Source of the DNA: CAWULT01 sp963923455
GTDB lineage: Bacteria; Acidobacteriota; Vicinamibacteria; Vicinamibacterales; UBA2999
Length of the DNA: 64,000 nucleotides
Direction: 5' to 3'
Assembly: GCA_963923455.1 (NCBI GenBank)
Contig: CAWULT010000006.1
Coordinates: 10,834 to 74,833, forward strand
The position numbers were made by a program, and so were the translations under genes. The notes below the pieces were generated by a model, which saw only the letters and a program-made list of their open reading frames with translations, did not search any database and was not told the origin of the DNA. This document shows, piece after piece, positions 17,811 through 26,545 of this stretch (position 1 is its first letter; every line of letters starts with the position of its first letter).

Positions 17811-18328
17811 GCTTCAGTGTGTACCGTTCCCAGGCGGCGCAGGCTGTCGCGCAGCGCGCGGTGCCGCTGGGCGAAGCCGACGGCCAGCAGCCGACGCACG
17901 ATGGGCCCTGCCAGGCGACGCCAGAACCGCCCGCCCTTCAGTGCGTACTCGATGTGGTCCTCCATCGCGCACGCGCCCGGCCCGACGGGCACCACCCGAT
18001 GCGTGTGGCGCCACACCCGGAACGGGCCGCTGACCTGCTCGTCGCAGAACTGGACGCCCTCGACGTAGCCGTAGTGGCGCGCGTGCCATTCGATCGCGAA
18101 CGGGCCGACGCCCATCCGAAAACGCAGGCGTCCCCCGTCCCGGATGCCGCCGTCCCGCTCCAGCAGCGTCACCAGGCGGCGAGACGGCGCAAGCTCCAGG
18201 AAGGCGTCGGGCCGCTCGTGCCACGCGAACACCTCTCGCGCCGGGGCCGGCACGATGGACCGCCACTCGAACGTCGCGACCTCGTCGGCCACCCCGTCGA
18301 TGGAGTGAGCCAGTGCCTTTGCTGCCAT
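17807..18328 (-). CDS. SRPBCC (START/Bet v1-like) family protein
   Basis: A 173-residue protein with the layout of SRPBCC ligand-binding domains: VATFEWRSIVPAPAREVFAWHERPDAFLEL at the N-terminus, a run of beta strands, then GACAMEDHIEYALKGG and a long C-terminal helix (GPIVRRLLAVGFAQRHRALRDSLRRLG). This form resembles cyclase/dehydrase-like or YfdA-type proteins that bind hydrophobic ligands. It is the first gene of the photolyase operon and overlaps the next gene by 4 bases. A weak promoter TTGAAA-16-GACAAT lies upstream on this strand. Confidence 0.8.
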   Translation of the reverse strand: MAAKALAHSIDGVADEVATFEWRSIVPAPAREVFAWHERPDAFLELAPSRRLVTLLERDGGIRDGGRLRFRMGVGPFAIEWHARHYGYVEGVQFCDEQVSGPFRVWRHTHRVVPVGPGACAMEDHIEYALKGGRFWRRLAGPIVRRLLAVGFAQRHRALRDSLRRLGTVHTEA

Positions 18329-18421
18329 GCGTCAATTGTCGAGCAAAGAATTGTGCTTTCAAGTTAAATATTCGCAATGGGCAAGCGTGAATGCCCAGTG
18401 AGAAACTCCGACTCACGTTCG

Positions 18422-18436
18422 TTGAACCGCGTTCAA
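18422..18436. promoter_or_regulatory. Perfect inverted repeat, candidate operator of the XRE-cupin regulator
   Basis: TTGAAC-CGC-GTTCAA is a perfect 6-bp inverted repeat with a 3-base centre, ending 15 bases before the preferred GTG start of the regulator at 18452. The size and symmetry suit a dimeric helix-turn-helix protein. Autoregulation is inferred. Confidence 0.4.
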
Positions 18437-18451
18437 AACGGAGCCAGACAC

Positions 18452-19039
18452 GTGCTGTCCGACACGCTGAGAGACGGGCTCGATGCCTATGCCATCGGCC
18501 CGAAGATTCGCGCGCTGCGCCAGAAGCAGAAGATGGGGCTGGTGGAGCTGGGGCGCCACACCGGCCTGTCACCCGCGATGCTCTCGAAGATCGAGCGCGG
18601 CCGCCTGTTCCCCACGCTGCCCACCCTGCTGAGGATCGCACTGGTGTTCAGCGTCGGGCTCGACCACTTCTTCACCGGCGACAGGGACCGGCCGGCGGTT
18701 GCCGTCGTCCGCACGAAAGACCGGCTGACGTTTCCGGCCGAGGGCGACGACGGCAACGCCGTGTTCGAGTTCCAGTCGCTCGACTTCCCCGCCACCGAGC
18801 GGCGGTTCAACGCCTTCTACGCCGACTTCCTGTTCAGCGGCCCAGGTCCACTCCGCCTGCACGCGCACCCGGGCGGCGAGTTCCTCTACGTGCTGCGCGG
18901 CCGGCTGGAGGTGGACATCGCCGGCGAGCCGTACGTGCTCGACGCCGGCGACTCGATGTACTTCGACTCGAGCGCGCCGCACGGCTACCGCCGCGTGGGG
19001 ACGAAGCCGTGCAGCGCGATCGTGGTGACCGCACGCTGA
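18452..19039 (+). CDS. XRE-family regulator with C-terminal cupin sensor domain
   Basis: A 195-residue transcription factor. The helix-turn-helix spans about residues 15-70 (IGPKIRALRQKQKMGLVELG, GLSPAMLSKIERG, PTLPTLLRIALVFSVGLDHFF). The cupin domain at about 110-190 has RLHAHPGGEFLYVLRGRLEVDI and DSMYFDSSAPHGYRRVG, keeping His and Glu residues that could bind metal or a small ligand. The GTG at 18452 is preferred because GGAG sits at 18441-18444 and a palindrome just upstream; an ATG at 18377 would extend it by 25 residues without a ribosome site. It diverges from the SRPBCC-photolyase operon and may regulate it. Confidence 0.88.
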   Translation: MLSDTLRDGLDAYAIGPKIRALRQKQKMGLVELGRHTGLSPAMLSKIERGRLFPTLPTLLRIALVFSVGLDHFFTGDRDRPAVAVVRTKDRLTFPAEGDDGNAVFEFQSLDFPATERRFNAFYADFLFSGPGPLRLHAHPGGEFLYVLRGRLEVDIAGEPYVLDAGDSMYFDSSAPHGYRRVGTKPCSAIVVTAR

Positions 19040-19115
19040 GGCCCGGGAGCGCTCGTCGCGGAATGCGACCGGGCCTTCGGCGACTGCCCGGGAACGGCGG
19101 TGTAGAGTAAGCGGC

Positions 19116-19646
19116 ATGCCGCCGCACGCCCTCGTCCACCGCACCGCCTCGCTTGGCCTCGCGGCCTTCCTGTCGATCGCCGGCGCCGGCGCCCCGGCCG
19201 CGGCCGGGCCTCGCGAAGAGGCGATGGCCGTCCTCGAGCGATGGGTGCAGGCCTTCGGCGCGTCGGACGTCGACGCCATCACGAAGCTCTACGCGCCCGA
19301 CGCGCTCTTCATGGGCACGGGCAGCCGCACCGTCGTGACGGAGCCGGCCGGCGTCAGGCAGTACTTCGAACAGGCGCTGCTGACGCAGCGGCCGCGGTCC
19401 GCCAGGGTGCTCGAATCGACGGCCATGGTCGTCTCCGACACCGTGGTCGTCGTCAACGGCCTCGACGTGACCTACGCCACGCGCGACGGCAACACGATCG
19501 AGAACCCAGGGCGGTTCACCTTCGTCGTGGCGAGGCGGCCCGAGGGCTGGAGGATCGTGCACTTCCACCGGTCCACCATGCCGGGCGGCGGGGCGGGACG
19601 CACCGGACGCGCCGCGGGCGCGGGCAGCACCGGCCCAGGGCGCTGA
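19116..19646 (+). CDS. SgcJ/EcaC-like (SnoaL-type) secreted protein
   Basis: A 176-residue protein with a signal peptide (about 1-30, ending AAAGPR). The mature part is a cone-shaped NTF2/SnoaL fold: EEAMAVLERWVQAFGASDVDAITKLYAPDALFMGTGSR, then alternating beta strands to RPEGWRIVHFHRSTMPGG. This matches the SgcJ/EcaC oxidoreductase-like family, whose activity is generally unknown. The C-terminal 20 residues are Gly/Arg-rich. It stands alone between the regulator and tRNA-Ala. Confidence 0.82.
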   Translation: MPPHALVHRTASLGLAAFLSIAGAGAPAAAGPREEAMAVLERWVQAFGASDVDAITKLYAPDALFMGTGSRTVVTEPAGVRQYFEQALLTQRPRSARVLESTAMVVSDTVVVVNGLDVTYATRDGNTIENPGRFTFVVARRPEGWRIVHFHRSTMPGGGAGRTGRAAGAGSTGPGR

Positions 19647-19808
19647 CGACCGTTCACGCCCGGTGCTCGAGGAGGGCAACGCCGCTGTGCCTCCTGCGTG
19701 TCGGCACACGCCGCGCCGGCCCCGTCACGCCCCCCTCGCCGACGCGGAGCGTCATGCGCGAAGCGGAGCGCCGTCAGGGCTGCCGAAGGTCGAACGACGT
19801 GAGGGAGT

Positions 19809-19884
19809 TGGTGGACCTGACCGGGATCGAACCGGTGACCTCATGAATGCCATTCATGCGCGCTCCCAGCTGCGCCACAGGCCC
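19809..19884 (-). tRNA. tRNA-Ala (anticodon GGC)
   Basis: The minus strand folds as a 76-base cloverleaf. The acceptor arm GGGCCTG pairs with CAGGTCC (one G-U), followed by discriminator A and an encoded CCA. The D arm is GCGC...GCGC, the anticodon stem CATGA/TCATG encloses loop ATGGCAT giving anticodon GGC (reads GCC alanine codons), and the T arm is ACCGG-TTCGATC-CCGGT. No other tRNA is seen in the window. Confidence 0.95.
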
Positions 19885-19940
19885 ACTCGAGAGATGAGGT
19901 ACTTCACTATGGTAAGCGGAGGCACCCCGACCTTGCAAGG

Positions 19941-21152
19941 CTACGCCTCGGAGCCGGCCTTTCGGCCGTAGGCCGGCAGCAGCAACATCAGCGCGGCCAC
20001 GAGGAACGTTCCGCCCGCCACCTGCGCCAGGAAGGTCTGGTAGGACCCGGTCACGTCGAACGCCCGCCCGGCCAGCACCGGGCCGAGCGCGCCCGCCACC
20101 GCGTAGAACGTCCACGTGAAGCCGTAGAGCACCGAGAACGACCGCAGCCCGAAGTAGCGGGACAGCGCGTACGGCGTCACGTCGGCCTCGCCGCCCATCC
20201 CGAACCCGATCAGCGCCGCCGCCGCCACCCCCGCCGGCAGCGACGCCGCGTGCGCCAGCCAGTAGGCGCCCGCCGCGGCGATGGTGAGGTTCGCGAAGGC
20301 CACGCGGCCCGCGAAGAAGCGGTCGAGCAGCCAGCCGGTGGCGAGCCGGCCGACGAGGCTGGCGGCGCCGAGCGCGGAGAGTGCCAGCGCGGCGCCGCCT
20401 GGCGTGACGCCCCGGTCGCTCAGCAGCGCCGGCAGGTGCGTCAGCGCCGCGTTCTGCGCGATGGAGCTGAAGAACAGCACGACGACGAGAATCCAGAAGA
20501 CGCGCGAGGCCAGGCCGTCCCTGACCGACGCGCCGTCCGCGGTCGACGAGGCCGCGTGCGCCGGCGCCTCCCGTTCCCGGACGAACAGGGCTGCCGCGGG
20601 CACGCCGACGACCAGCGTCATCGCACCCAGCACCGCACAGGCCCCGCGCCAGCCGAGCGCGCGGATGAGCACCTGGGCGGCCGGCGGCAGCACGATGGCG
20701 CCGATCGCGCCGCCGGCCATCACGATCGCCAGCGCGGTGCCCCGCGTCGCGGTGAACCAGCTCGACACGGCGCGCGCGTACGCCATCTGCGCGGTGCCGT
20801 TGCCGACGACGCCGATCGCGAAGAACACCGCGTAGAGGTGCCACAGCCGCGGCGTCAGCACCGCGAGCGACGCGAAGCCGGCTCCGAACACGGCGACGCA
20901 CGGCACGATCACGCGCCGCGGCGGCACGCGGTCGAGGAGATACCCGAGCGGCGGCGAGCACGCGGCCACCGTCATCGCGGCGATGCCGAACGCCGCCGAC
21001 ACGGCCTCGCGCGACCAGCCGAACTCGTCGGCGACCGGCTTCAGGAAGATGCCGAACGTGTAGACCAGCAGCGACGCGAAGCCGACGAACACGCCGACGC
21101 CAGACGCGGCAGCGACGCGCCACCCTTCGTAACGCGGGCTGGTCTCGTCCAC
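19941..21152 (-). CDS. MFS transporter (oxalate/formate antiporter or monocarboxylate-like)
   Basis: A 403-residue inner-membrane protein with about 12 predicted helices. The N-terminus GWRVAAASGVGVFVGFASLLVYTFGIFLKPVADEFGWSRE and the loop LLDRVPPRR resemble the OFA/monocarboxylate branch of the major facilitator superfamily, with SWFTATRGTALAIVMAGGAIG in helix 4-5. The substrate cannot be read from sequence. It lies 13 bases after the TonB-dependent receptor gene on the same strand, so it may transport what that receptor imports across the outer membrane. Confidence 0.88.
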   Translation of the reverse strand: MDETSPRYEGWRVAAASGVGVFVGFASLLVYTFGIFLKPVADEFGWSREAVSAAFGIAAMTVAACSPPLGYLLDRVPPRRVIVPCVAVFGAGFASLAVLTPRLWHLYAVFFAIGVVGNGTAQMAYARAVSSWFTATRGTALAIVMAGGAIGAIVLPPAAQVLIRALGWRGACAVLGAMTLVVGVPAAALFVREREAPAHAASSTADGASVRDGLASRVFWILVVVLFFSSIAQNAALTHLPALLSDRGVTPGGAALALSALGAASLVGRLATGWLLDRFFAGRVAFANLTIAAAGAYWLAHAASLPAGVAAAALIGFGMGGEADVTPYALSRYFGLRSFSVLYGFTWTFYAVAGALGPVLAGRAFDVTGSYQTFLAQVAGGTFLVAALMLLLPAYGRKAGSEA

Positions 21153-21165
21153 CGGCGTCGCGCGC

Positions 21166-24100
21166 TCAGAAGATCAGCTTCAGGGCGAACTGCATCAGCC
21201 GCGGCGGACCCGCCGACAGGATGCGCCCGAAGTTCGGCGAGTTCAGGTCCGCCACCGGCAAGCCGAGGTTCACGTGATTGAGGACGTTGAACACCTCCGC
21301 CCGCACCTGCAGCCGGGTCTGGCCGCGCAGCGCGATGTCGCGCACGAGCGACATGTCGAGGTTGGCGTAGCCGGGTCCGCGCGCGATGTTGCGGCCGGCG
21401 TTGCCGAACTGGCCGGCCTGTGTCTGGATGTCGAGGCGCTGGAACGCCGAGCGGCTCAGCCACTGCTCCACCGTGCGTGGCCCGGCATTCGGGTCGCCCA
21501 CGAGATTCGGGCGGCTCGCCGGGAAGCCCGAGATGGGCGGGCTGTTGGCCTGCAGCGCCACGTTGGCCGAATCCGACACGGTGAACGGCGTGCCCGAGTT
21601 GGCCGTGCCGATGGCGTTGATCTGCCAGTCGTCGAAGACGGCCCGGACGCCGGCCGGCGCGCCGGCCGGCACGTGGCCGATCCAGCTGACGCTCGCAACC
21701 AGCCGATGGCGCGCGTCGAACAGCGACGGGCCCCACTCGGCCTCGAGGTCGAACGGGTTCTGCGCGAGATCGTTCTCGCCGGCGAGCGGCTTGGCGGCCG
21801 CACCCGAGAGGTTCATCGACGACAGGTGGTCCATCGACTTCGACAGCCAGTACGACACGTTGAAGCCGACGTTCGAGTCGAAGCGCCGCGACACGCTGAA
21901 CTGGCCCGCGTGGTACGACGAGCGCGCCACGCTGCGGAGCATCGCGATGGTCGAGAAGTCGCAGGCGCTGCCGTCGGCTGGGCAGTTGGCGTAGAGGCGC
22001 CGGCGGTCCGCGTTCTGCGCGGTCGCGCCGGGCCCGTGCACGGCGGGGTTGTACTCGACGTTGCGCGGCAGGTGGCGGCCCTCCGCGCCGACGTAGCGCG
22101 CCTCGACGAGGTAGAGGCCGAACAACGACCGCTGCACGCCGATGTTCCAGTTCTGCACGGACGGCGGTTTCGCGTCGACGTCGAGTGCGAACACCGTCGA
22201 GGGCCGCACGAAGGTGTCGGGCGACGGATACACCCGGCCCGCGTACGGGTTCTGGAAGTTCAGGCCCGCGCCACTGTACTGGTTGAACTGCGCCGCCGGC
22301 GTCGCGCTGATCGCCACCTGCGAGGCCGTGCCCGCCCCGTTCTGGAACTGGTCGTAGTAGAGACCGTAGGCGCCCCGCACCGACCACGTGCCGTCGCCGG
22401 TCGGGTCCCATGCGAAGCCGCCGCGCGGCATGAACGCGTTGACGCTCTGCGCGATGCCCTTGCCGACGCCGGCATCACCCGGGAACAGGAGACCACGCGG
22501 GGCGTCGGGGCGCACGGTGGACTGCTGCCCCGGCACGAACGCGTTCAGCCGGTCCTGGACTTCGGTGAACGGGTTGATGCGCTCGTAGCGGAGGCCGACG
22601 TTCAGCGTCAGGCGCGATCCGACGCGCCACTCGTCCTGCGCGTAGGTGCCGAGACTCCAGACGCGGACGCCGCGATTGAAGTCGCCGAGGCCCTGGTAGA
22701 ACGTCACCGGCGAGCCGAGCAGGAGGTTCGCGATCGCGTTGTTGGTCGGGAAGGTGCCCGCGAACACGTAGAAGGCGTTGGGCGCGATGGCCTGCACCAT
22801 GTCGATGCCGGTGCGGCGGTACTCGCCGCCCACCTTCATCAGGTGCGACCCGCGCGTCCACGCAAGGCCGTCCTGCACTTCGAACGTCGTCTGCGTGCTG
22901 TTGCGCGGCCCGGTGATCGCCCCGCCGATCGGCGTGTAGCCGACGATGTTGAAGAAGGGCGGCCCCTGCCCCACCTCGTTGCTCGACGCGTACCCGAAGC
23001 CGAGCGCGCTCGGCGGCGTGCGGTTGAGCCGCTCGTCGAAGAAGAACTTGTGGCGCAGGAACGTGCCGCGGAGCGAGTTGGTCATCGACGGCGACAGGAT
23101 GTGGTTGTTCGATACCACGCCCGAGTGCGTCGCGATGTCGTCGCGCGTCGGGAACCCGGGCACGTCGCTTCCGCGCACCGAGATCGGGTTGATGTTGTGC
23201 CCGCCCGAGTACGAGTAGCGGGCGAAGACCTGGTCCGCCCCGGACGCGTTGATGTCGACGCGGCCGCCGGCCTGGTTGACGATGTTGTCGCCCACGACCG
23301 TCTCGCGGTAGATCGACGGCGACACATTGCCGAGCGGATACATGTTCAGCACGTTCAGGGCGATCGGGTTGATCGTCGCCGCCGGAATCTGGTTGCCGGG
23401 GAACGGCACGCCGCCTGCGGCGAGGTTCAGCAGCGGGGCGCCGAGGCCGGAGAAGTCGCCACGCCGCTCGGCCGCCGTCGGCACCGTGGCCTGCGTCGTG
23501 ATGCCCTGGTGGTTGCGGAAGCCCTCGTAGTACCCGAAGAAGAACGCACGGTCCTTCGCCACGGGCCCGCCGAGGGTGCCGCCGAACTGATGCTGCTCGA
23601 GTGGCTCCACCTTCTCGGAGAAGAAGTTGCGGGCGTCGAACGCGTCGTTGCGGACGAACTCGTAGACGTTGCCGTGCACCTGGTTGCCGCCCGACTTGGT
23701 CACGACCGCCGTGGTGGCGCCGCCCGTGCCGCCGAACTCGGGCGGCGCGCTCTGGGTGAGGATGCGGAACTCGGCGATCGCGTCGACCGGCATGCGCAGC
23801 GCATAGCCGCCGTCCATGCGGTTCATGTTCTGCGACCCGTCGATCAGGTACACGTTCTGCTCCGGACGCATGCCGTTGACGGCGTACGCCTGGCCCTGCC
23901 GGAGGCTCCCTCCGGCCGTCGCCACGCCCGCGGTCAGCGGGGCGACGCCGGTCTGCAGCAGGCCGAGTTGCGTGAAGTTGCGGCCGTTGAGCGGCAGATC
24001 GACGATCTCGCGCCCCGTGACCACCGCGCCGAGCGTGTTCGTCGTCGTGTCGACCAGCGCGGACCGCCCGGCGACCGTGACGGTCTCGGCGACGGTCGCC

Positions 24101-24438
24101 AGTTCGAGCCGGGCGTCGACGCGGGCGGTCTGGCTGACGTTCACCGTGACCGGCTCCTGCACGAGCCGGGCGAACCCGGAACCCTCGACGGTCAGGCGAT
24201 ACTGGCCCACCGGCAGGAGCAGCAGTCGGAAGAAGCCATCGGCGCCACTCGTCGTCTGCCGGGTGAGACCAGTGGCGAGGTGCTGGGCCGTCACGCGGGC
24301 GCCCGGCACCACGGCGGCCGTCGTGTCGGCCACCGCCCCCTCGATCGCGCCGGTCGAATCCTGCGCGAACGCCGCCGCGGCCGTCATCAGCCCGAACAAC
24401 GCGGCGCAGACGGCGCGCCGGAACTTCCAGACTCGCAT
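21166..24438 (-). CDS. TonB-dependent receptor with N-terminal carboxypeptidase-regulatory-like domain (Oar-like)
   Basis: A 1090-residue outer-membrane protein. The signal peptide ends AAAAFAQ (about residue 24); a carboxypeptidase-regulatory-like domain follows (about 26-110, GAIEGAVADTTAAVVPGARV); a plug-like region includes GREIVDLPLNGRNFTQLG, YLIDGSQNMNR and FRILTQSAPPEFGGTGGATT; the rest is a large beta-barrel ending QFALKLIF with a terminal aromatic. The ATG overlaps the stop of the upstream AhpD-like gene by one base (TGATG). The family imports large or complex substrates, often peptides or glycans; the ligand here is unknown. Confidence 0.9.
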   Translation of the reverse strand: MRVWKFRRAVCAALFGLMTAAAAFAQDSTGAIEGAVADTTAAVVPGARVTAQHLATGLTRQTTSGADGFFRLLLLPVGQYRLTVEGSGFARLVQEPVTVNVSQTARVDARLELATVAETVTVAGRSALVDTTTNTLGAVVTGREIVDLPLNGRNFTQLGLLQTGVAPLTAGVATAGGSLRQGQAYAVNGMRPEQNVYLIDGSQNMNRMDGGYALRMPVDAIAEFRILTQSAPPEFGGTGGATTAVVTKSGGNQVHGNVYEFVRNDAFDARNFFSEKVEPLEQHQFGGTLGGPVAKDRAFFFGYYEGFRNHQGITTQATVPTAAERRGDFSGLGAPLLNLAAGGVPFPGNQIPAATINPIALNVLNMYPLGNVSPSIYRETVVGDNIVNQAGGRVDINASGADQVFARYSYSGGHNINPISVRGSDVPGFPTRDDIATHSGVVSNNHILSPSMTNSLRGTFLRHKFFFDERLNRTPPSALGFGYASSNEVGQGPPFFNIVGYTPIGGAITGPRNSTQTTFEVQDGLAWTRGSHLMKVGGEYRRTGIDMVQAIAPNAFYVFAGTFPTNNAIANLLLGSPVTFYQGLGDFNRGVRVWSLGTYAQDEWRVGSRLTLNVGLRYERINPFTEVQDRLNAFVPGQQSTVRPDAPRGLLFPGDAGVGKGIAQSVNAFMPRGGFAWDPTGDGTWSVRGAYGLYYDQFQNGAGTASQVAISATPAAQFNQYSGAGLNFQNPYAGRVYPSPDTFVRPSTVFALDVDAKPPSVQNWNIGVQRSLFGLYLVEARYVGAEGRHLPRNVEYNPAVHGPGATAQNADRRRLYANCPADGSACDFSTIAMLRSVARSSYHAGQFSVSRRFDSNVGFNVSYWLSKSMDHLSSMNLSGAAAKPLAGENDLAQNPFDLEAEWGPSLFDARHRLVASVSWIGHVPAGAPAGVRAVFDDWQINAIGTANSGTPFTVSDSANVALQANSPPISGFPASRPNLVGDPNAGPRTVEQWLSRSAFQRLDIQTQAGQFGNAGRNIARGPGYANLDMSLVRDIALRGQTRLQVRAEVFNVLNHVNLGLPVADLNSPNFGRILSAGPPRLMQFALKLIF

Positions 24439-24992
24439 CAGCTGGTTCCTCTCGTCACGGTGGACGCCGCGTACCCGTGCTCGGCCACGATCGCGGCGCG
24501 GGCGCGGTAGAAATCCGGATCCTCGGGCGCCCAGGTGGCCAGTCCATCCACGTAGCGGTTGCACATGCAGAACACGGCGGCGATCAGCACCGTGTCGTGA
24601 ATCTCCAGGTCGGTCGCCCCTGCGGCGCGCGCCCGCGCGACGTCGTCCGCCGTCACCTGCCGGCCGCCCTCCGCCGTCCTGGCGGCGATGGCCAGCAGGG
24701 CCTTCAGCTTCTCGCTGATGGGCGCCCGGGCCGGGTCGCGCTTGACGTCCAGCACCAGCCCTTCGTCCTGCAGGTGGTGCGCCGCGACCGCGCCGTGGAT
24801 CGTCTGGCAGTACTGACAGTCGTTCTGCGACGACACGTAGGTCGCGATGAGCTCCCGTTCCCCTGGCGTCAGCGTGTGCGGACCGCGCAGCAGGACGTCC
24901 ACCAGTTCGTTGAGCGGCCTGGCCGTCTCGGGACGGAACGCCATCGGCCCCCGGATGCCCGGCAGGCCCGGTGGCAGGTCGATATGGGCCAT
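24438..24992 (-). CDS. Carboxymuconolactone decarboxylase/AhpD-like peroxidase-related protein, copy 2
   Basis: A 184-residue helical protein of the CMD/AhpD family. The catalytic redox signature is NDCQYCQTIHG (C-x-x-C-x-x-x-H), with TPGERELIATYVSSQ ahead of it and a C-terminal half-repeat ATDLEIHDTVLIAAVFCMCNRYVDGLA. It is a near-paralogue of the gene immediately upstream (25096-25659), so a tandem duplication is likely. Its stop codon overlaps the start of the TonB-dependent receptor. Confidence 0.9.
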   Translation of the reverse strand: MAHIDLPPGLPGIRGPMAFRPETARPLNELVDVLLRGPHTLTPGERELIATYVSSQNDCQYCQTIHGAVAAHHLQDEGLVLDVKRDPARAPISEKLKALLAIAARTAEGGRQVTADDVARARAAGATDLEIHDTVLIAAVFCMCNRYVDGLATWAPEDPDFYRARAAIVAEHGYAASTVTRGTS

Positions 24993-25095
24993 GAATCCTC
25001 GCGTCAGTCCCGGGACGTCGCCGTCTCGATGCGCGGGCGGCGCGTGCCAGGCTGTGGGTTGGCGTCGACGCCGGGCGGGAAGCACGACGCCACGT

Positions 25096-25659
25096 TCAGC
25101 GGGGCCCCGCGCCGGCCGCCTCCGGCGGACGCACGTAGCCCTGCTTCGCCATCCGCTGCCCCATCGCGTCGTACGCGGCCTCGTCTGTCGGCGTGACCGT
25201 GGCCAGCCCGTCGACGTAGCGATTGAACATGCAGAAGGCCGCGGCGATGAGGACGGTGTCGTGGATCTCGACGTCGGTCGCACCCTGGGCCCTGGCGGCG
25301 GCGACATCGGCGGCCGTCACCCGCCTGCCCCCTTCCTGGACCCTGGCCGCGATGGCGAGCAGCGCCTTGAGCTTCGGCGACACGGCCGCCGTGCGGTAGT
25401 CCGCGCGCACGGCGTCGACGAGCGCATAATCGCCGCCGAGGTGATGCGCGGCGGCGGCGCGGTGGCTCAGTTGGCAGAAGTCACAGTCGTTGCGCGAGGA
25501 CACGAACGTCGCGATCATCTCGCGCTCGCCGCTCGTCAGGGTGTTGGGGCCGCGCAGCAGCACCTCGGCCAGCTCGCGCATGGGCTTCGCCGTCTCGGGC
25601 CTGAAGGCGAACGCGCTGGAGATGCCGGGCAGGTCGACGGGCAGGGCGATGTGTGGCAC
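25096..25659 (-). CDS. Carboxymuconolactone decarboxylase/AhpD-like peroxidase-related protein, copy 1
   Basis: A 187-residue CMD/AhpD-like protein with NDCDFCQLSHR as the C-x-x-C-x-x-x-H site and ATDVEIHDTVLIAAAFCMFNRYVDGLA at the C-terminus, matching copy 2 position by position in many segments. These proteins use a cysteine pair for peroxide or disulfide chemistry. The GTG start at 25659 lies only 8 bases after a good -10 box, so the transcript is probably leaderless. It leads the group with copy 2 and the TonB-dependent receptor. Confidence 0.9.
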   Translation of the reverse strand: MPHIALPVDLPGISSAFAFRPETAKPMRELAEVLLRGPNTLTSGEREMIATFVSSRNDCDFCQLSHRAAAAHHLGGDYALVDAVRADYRTAAVSPKLKALLAIAARVQEGGRRVTAADVAAARAQGATDVEIHDTVLIAAAFCMFNRYVDGLATVTPTDEAAYDAMGQRMAKQGYVRPPEAAGAGPR

Positions 25660-25667
25660 AGGCCGCG

Positions 25668-25696
25668 ATTCTAGGTGCCGCGGCTGGGACCCTCAA
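25668..25696 (-). promoter_or_regulatory. Sigma70-like promoter of the AhpD-like/receptor group
   Basis: On the minus strand, TTGAGG (25696-25691) and TAGAAT (25673-25668) are 17 bases apart. The GTG start codon begins 8 bases after the -10 box, which places the likely transcription start at or next to the start codon. Confidence 0.6.
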
Positions 25697-25723
25697 TACT
25701 GCGAAGAGAGTAGACGGGGCGGT

Positions 25724-26329
25724 CTAGTGTGAACGCATGAGGTCGTCGTACTCGCCCGGCGTGTCGACGTCGATCAGGCAGCGGTCGTCGTCGACCGGCT
25801 CGTTCCAGATCTCGGCCTCGTGCGCGCGCACGACGCTCTTGGCGCCGTGTGCGAGCGGTGCCGCGCGCAGGTCGTCGAACAGGCGCCGGTCGAAGAGCAC
25901 GGGGTGCCCGTGCGCCTCGCCACGCGCCGGCCGGACGATTGGCGCCTGCGTGCGGCGCCAGGCGTCGAGGACGCGCCGCACGACGCCCGCCGTGATGCCG
26001 GGCACGTCGACGAGCGTCATCAACACGGCTTCGGTCGACTGCTCCACGACCGCGTCGAGGCCGACGAGCAGCGACGACAGCTGGCCGCGGGCGGGATCGG
26101 GATTGCGGACGCACCGCGCGACGCCCGAGGCCCCCTGGTCCGCCCGCACCGCCGCGTCGATGGCGTCGTGCGCGGTCCCCGTCACCACGATCACGCGCGT
26201 GATGCCGGCGTCGGCGAACGCGCGGACGATCTGCACCACGAACGGCAGGCCGCCCGGTGCCGTCAGCAGGGCCTTCGGGGACCCCATCCGGCTCGACGCG
26301 CCGGCCGCCAGGACCACCGCGGGTACCAT
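25724..26329 (-). CDS. MobA-like nucleotidyltransferase
   Basis: A 201-residue Rossmann-like NTP transferase. The nucleotide-binding motif is VVLAAGASSRMGSPKALL (residues 4-21), with DVPGITAGVVR near the middle for the metal-binding Asp and GHPVLFDRRLFDDLR further on. This arrangement is shared by molybdenum cofactor guanylyl/cytidylyltransferases (MobA/MocA). It transfers a nucleotide to molybdopterin in the best-known members; no molybdoenzyme gene is adjacent, although moaE/moaD lie 9 kb away. The ATG at 26329 begins directly at the conserved core. Confidence 0.82.
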   Translation of the reverse strand: MVPAVVLAAGASSRMGSPKALLTAPGGLPFVVQIVRAFADAGITRVIVVTGTAHDAIDAAVRADQGASGVARCVRNPDPARGQLSSLLVGLDAVVEQSTEAVLMTLVDVPGITAGVVRRVLDAWRRTQAPIVRPARGEAHGHPVLFDRRLFDDLRAAPLAHGAKSVVRAHEAEIWNEPVDDDRCLIDVDTPGEYDDLMRSH

Positions 26330-26395
26330 GACCCATCGTAGCCCGGCCCCCGCGAGAACGGCCGAAAATCCGGGAAAGTCGGGGTGGTCCGTAGC

Positions 26396-26424
26396 TTGAC
26401 TTCGCATCCCGGACTCCCTACACT
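26396..26424 (+). promoter_or_regulatory. Sigma70 promoter of the cold-shock gene
   Basis: TTGACT (26396-26401) and TACACT (26419-26424) with a 17-base spacer are close to consensus. The start codon is about 120 bases downstream, leaving a long 5' leader as in csp genes, where the leader folds as a cold sensor; such folding here is inferred from family behaviour. Confidence 0.65.
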
Positions 26425-26545
26425 GGCCCATCCTTCAGGCCGACGCGCGGCGGTTCGCGACCATTCTTCGTGGCCTCATGCGTCCGCTCAGGCGGTCTTT
26501 CGCGCCTGGGGTGTCTCACGGATAGCGCATCGGAGGCGCACGGCT

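Noticed and set aside
21274..24510. A 1078-residue plus-strand open frame opposite the TonB-dependent receptor
   Set aside because: Same cause: shadow of a real high-GC gene; it has no motif and the minus frame encodes a recognisable receptor.
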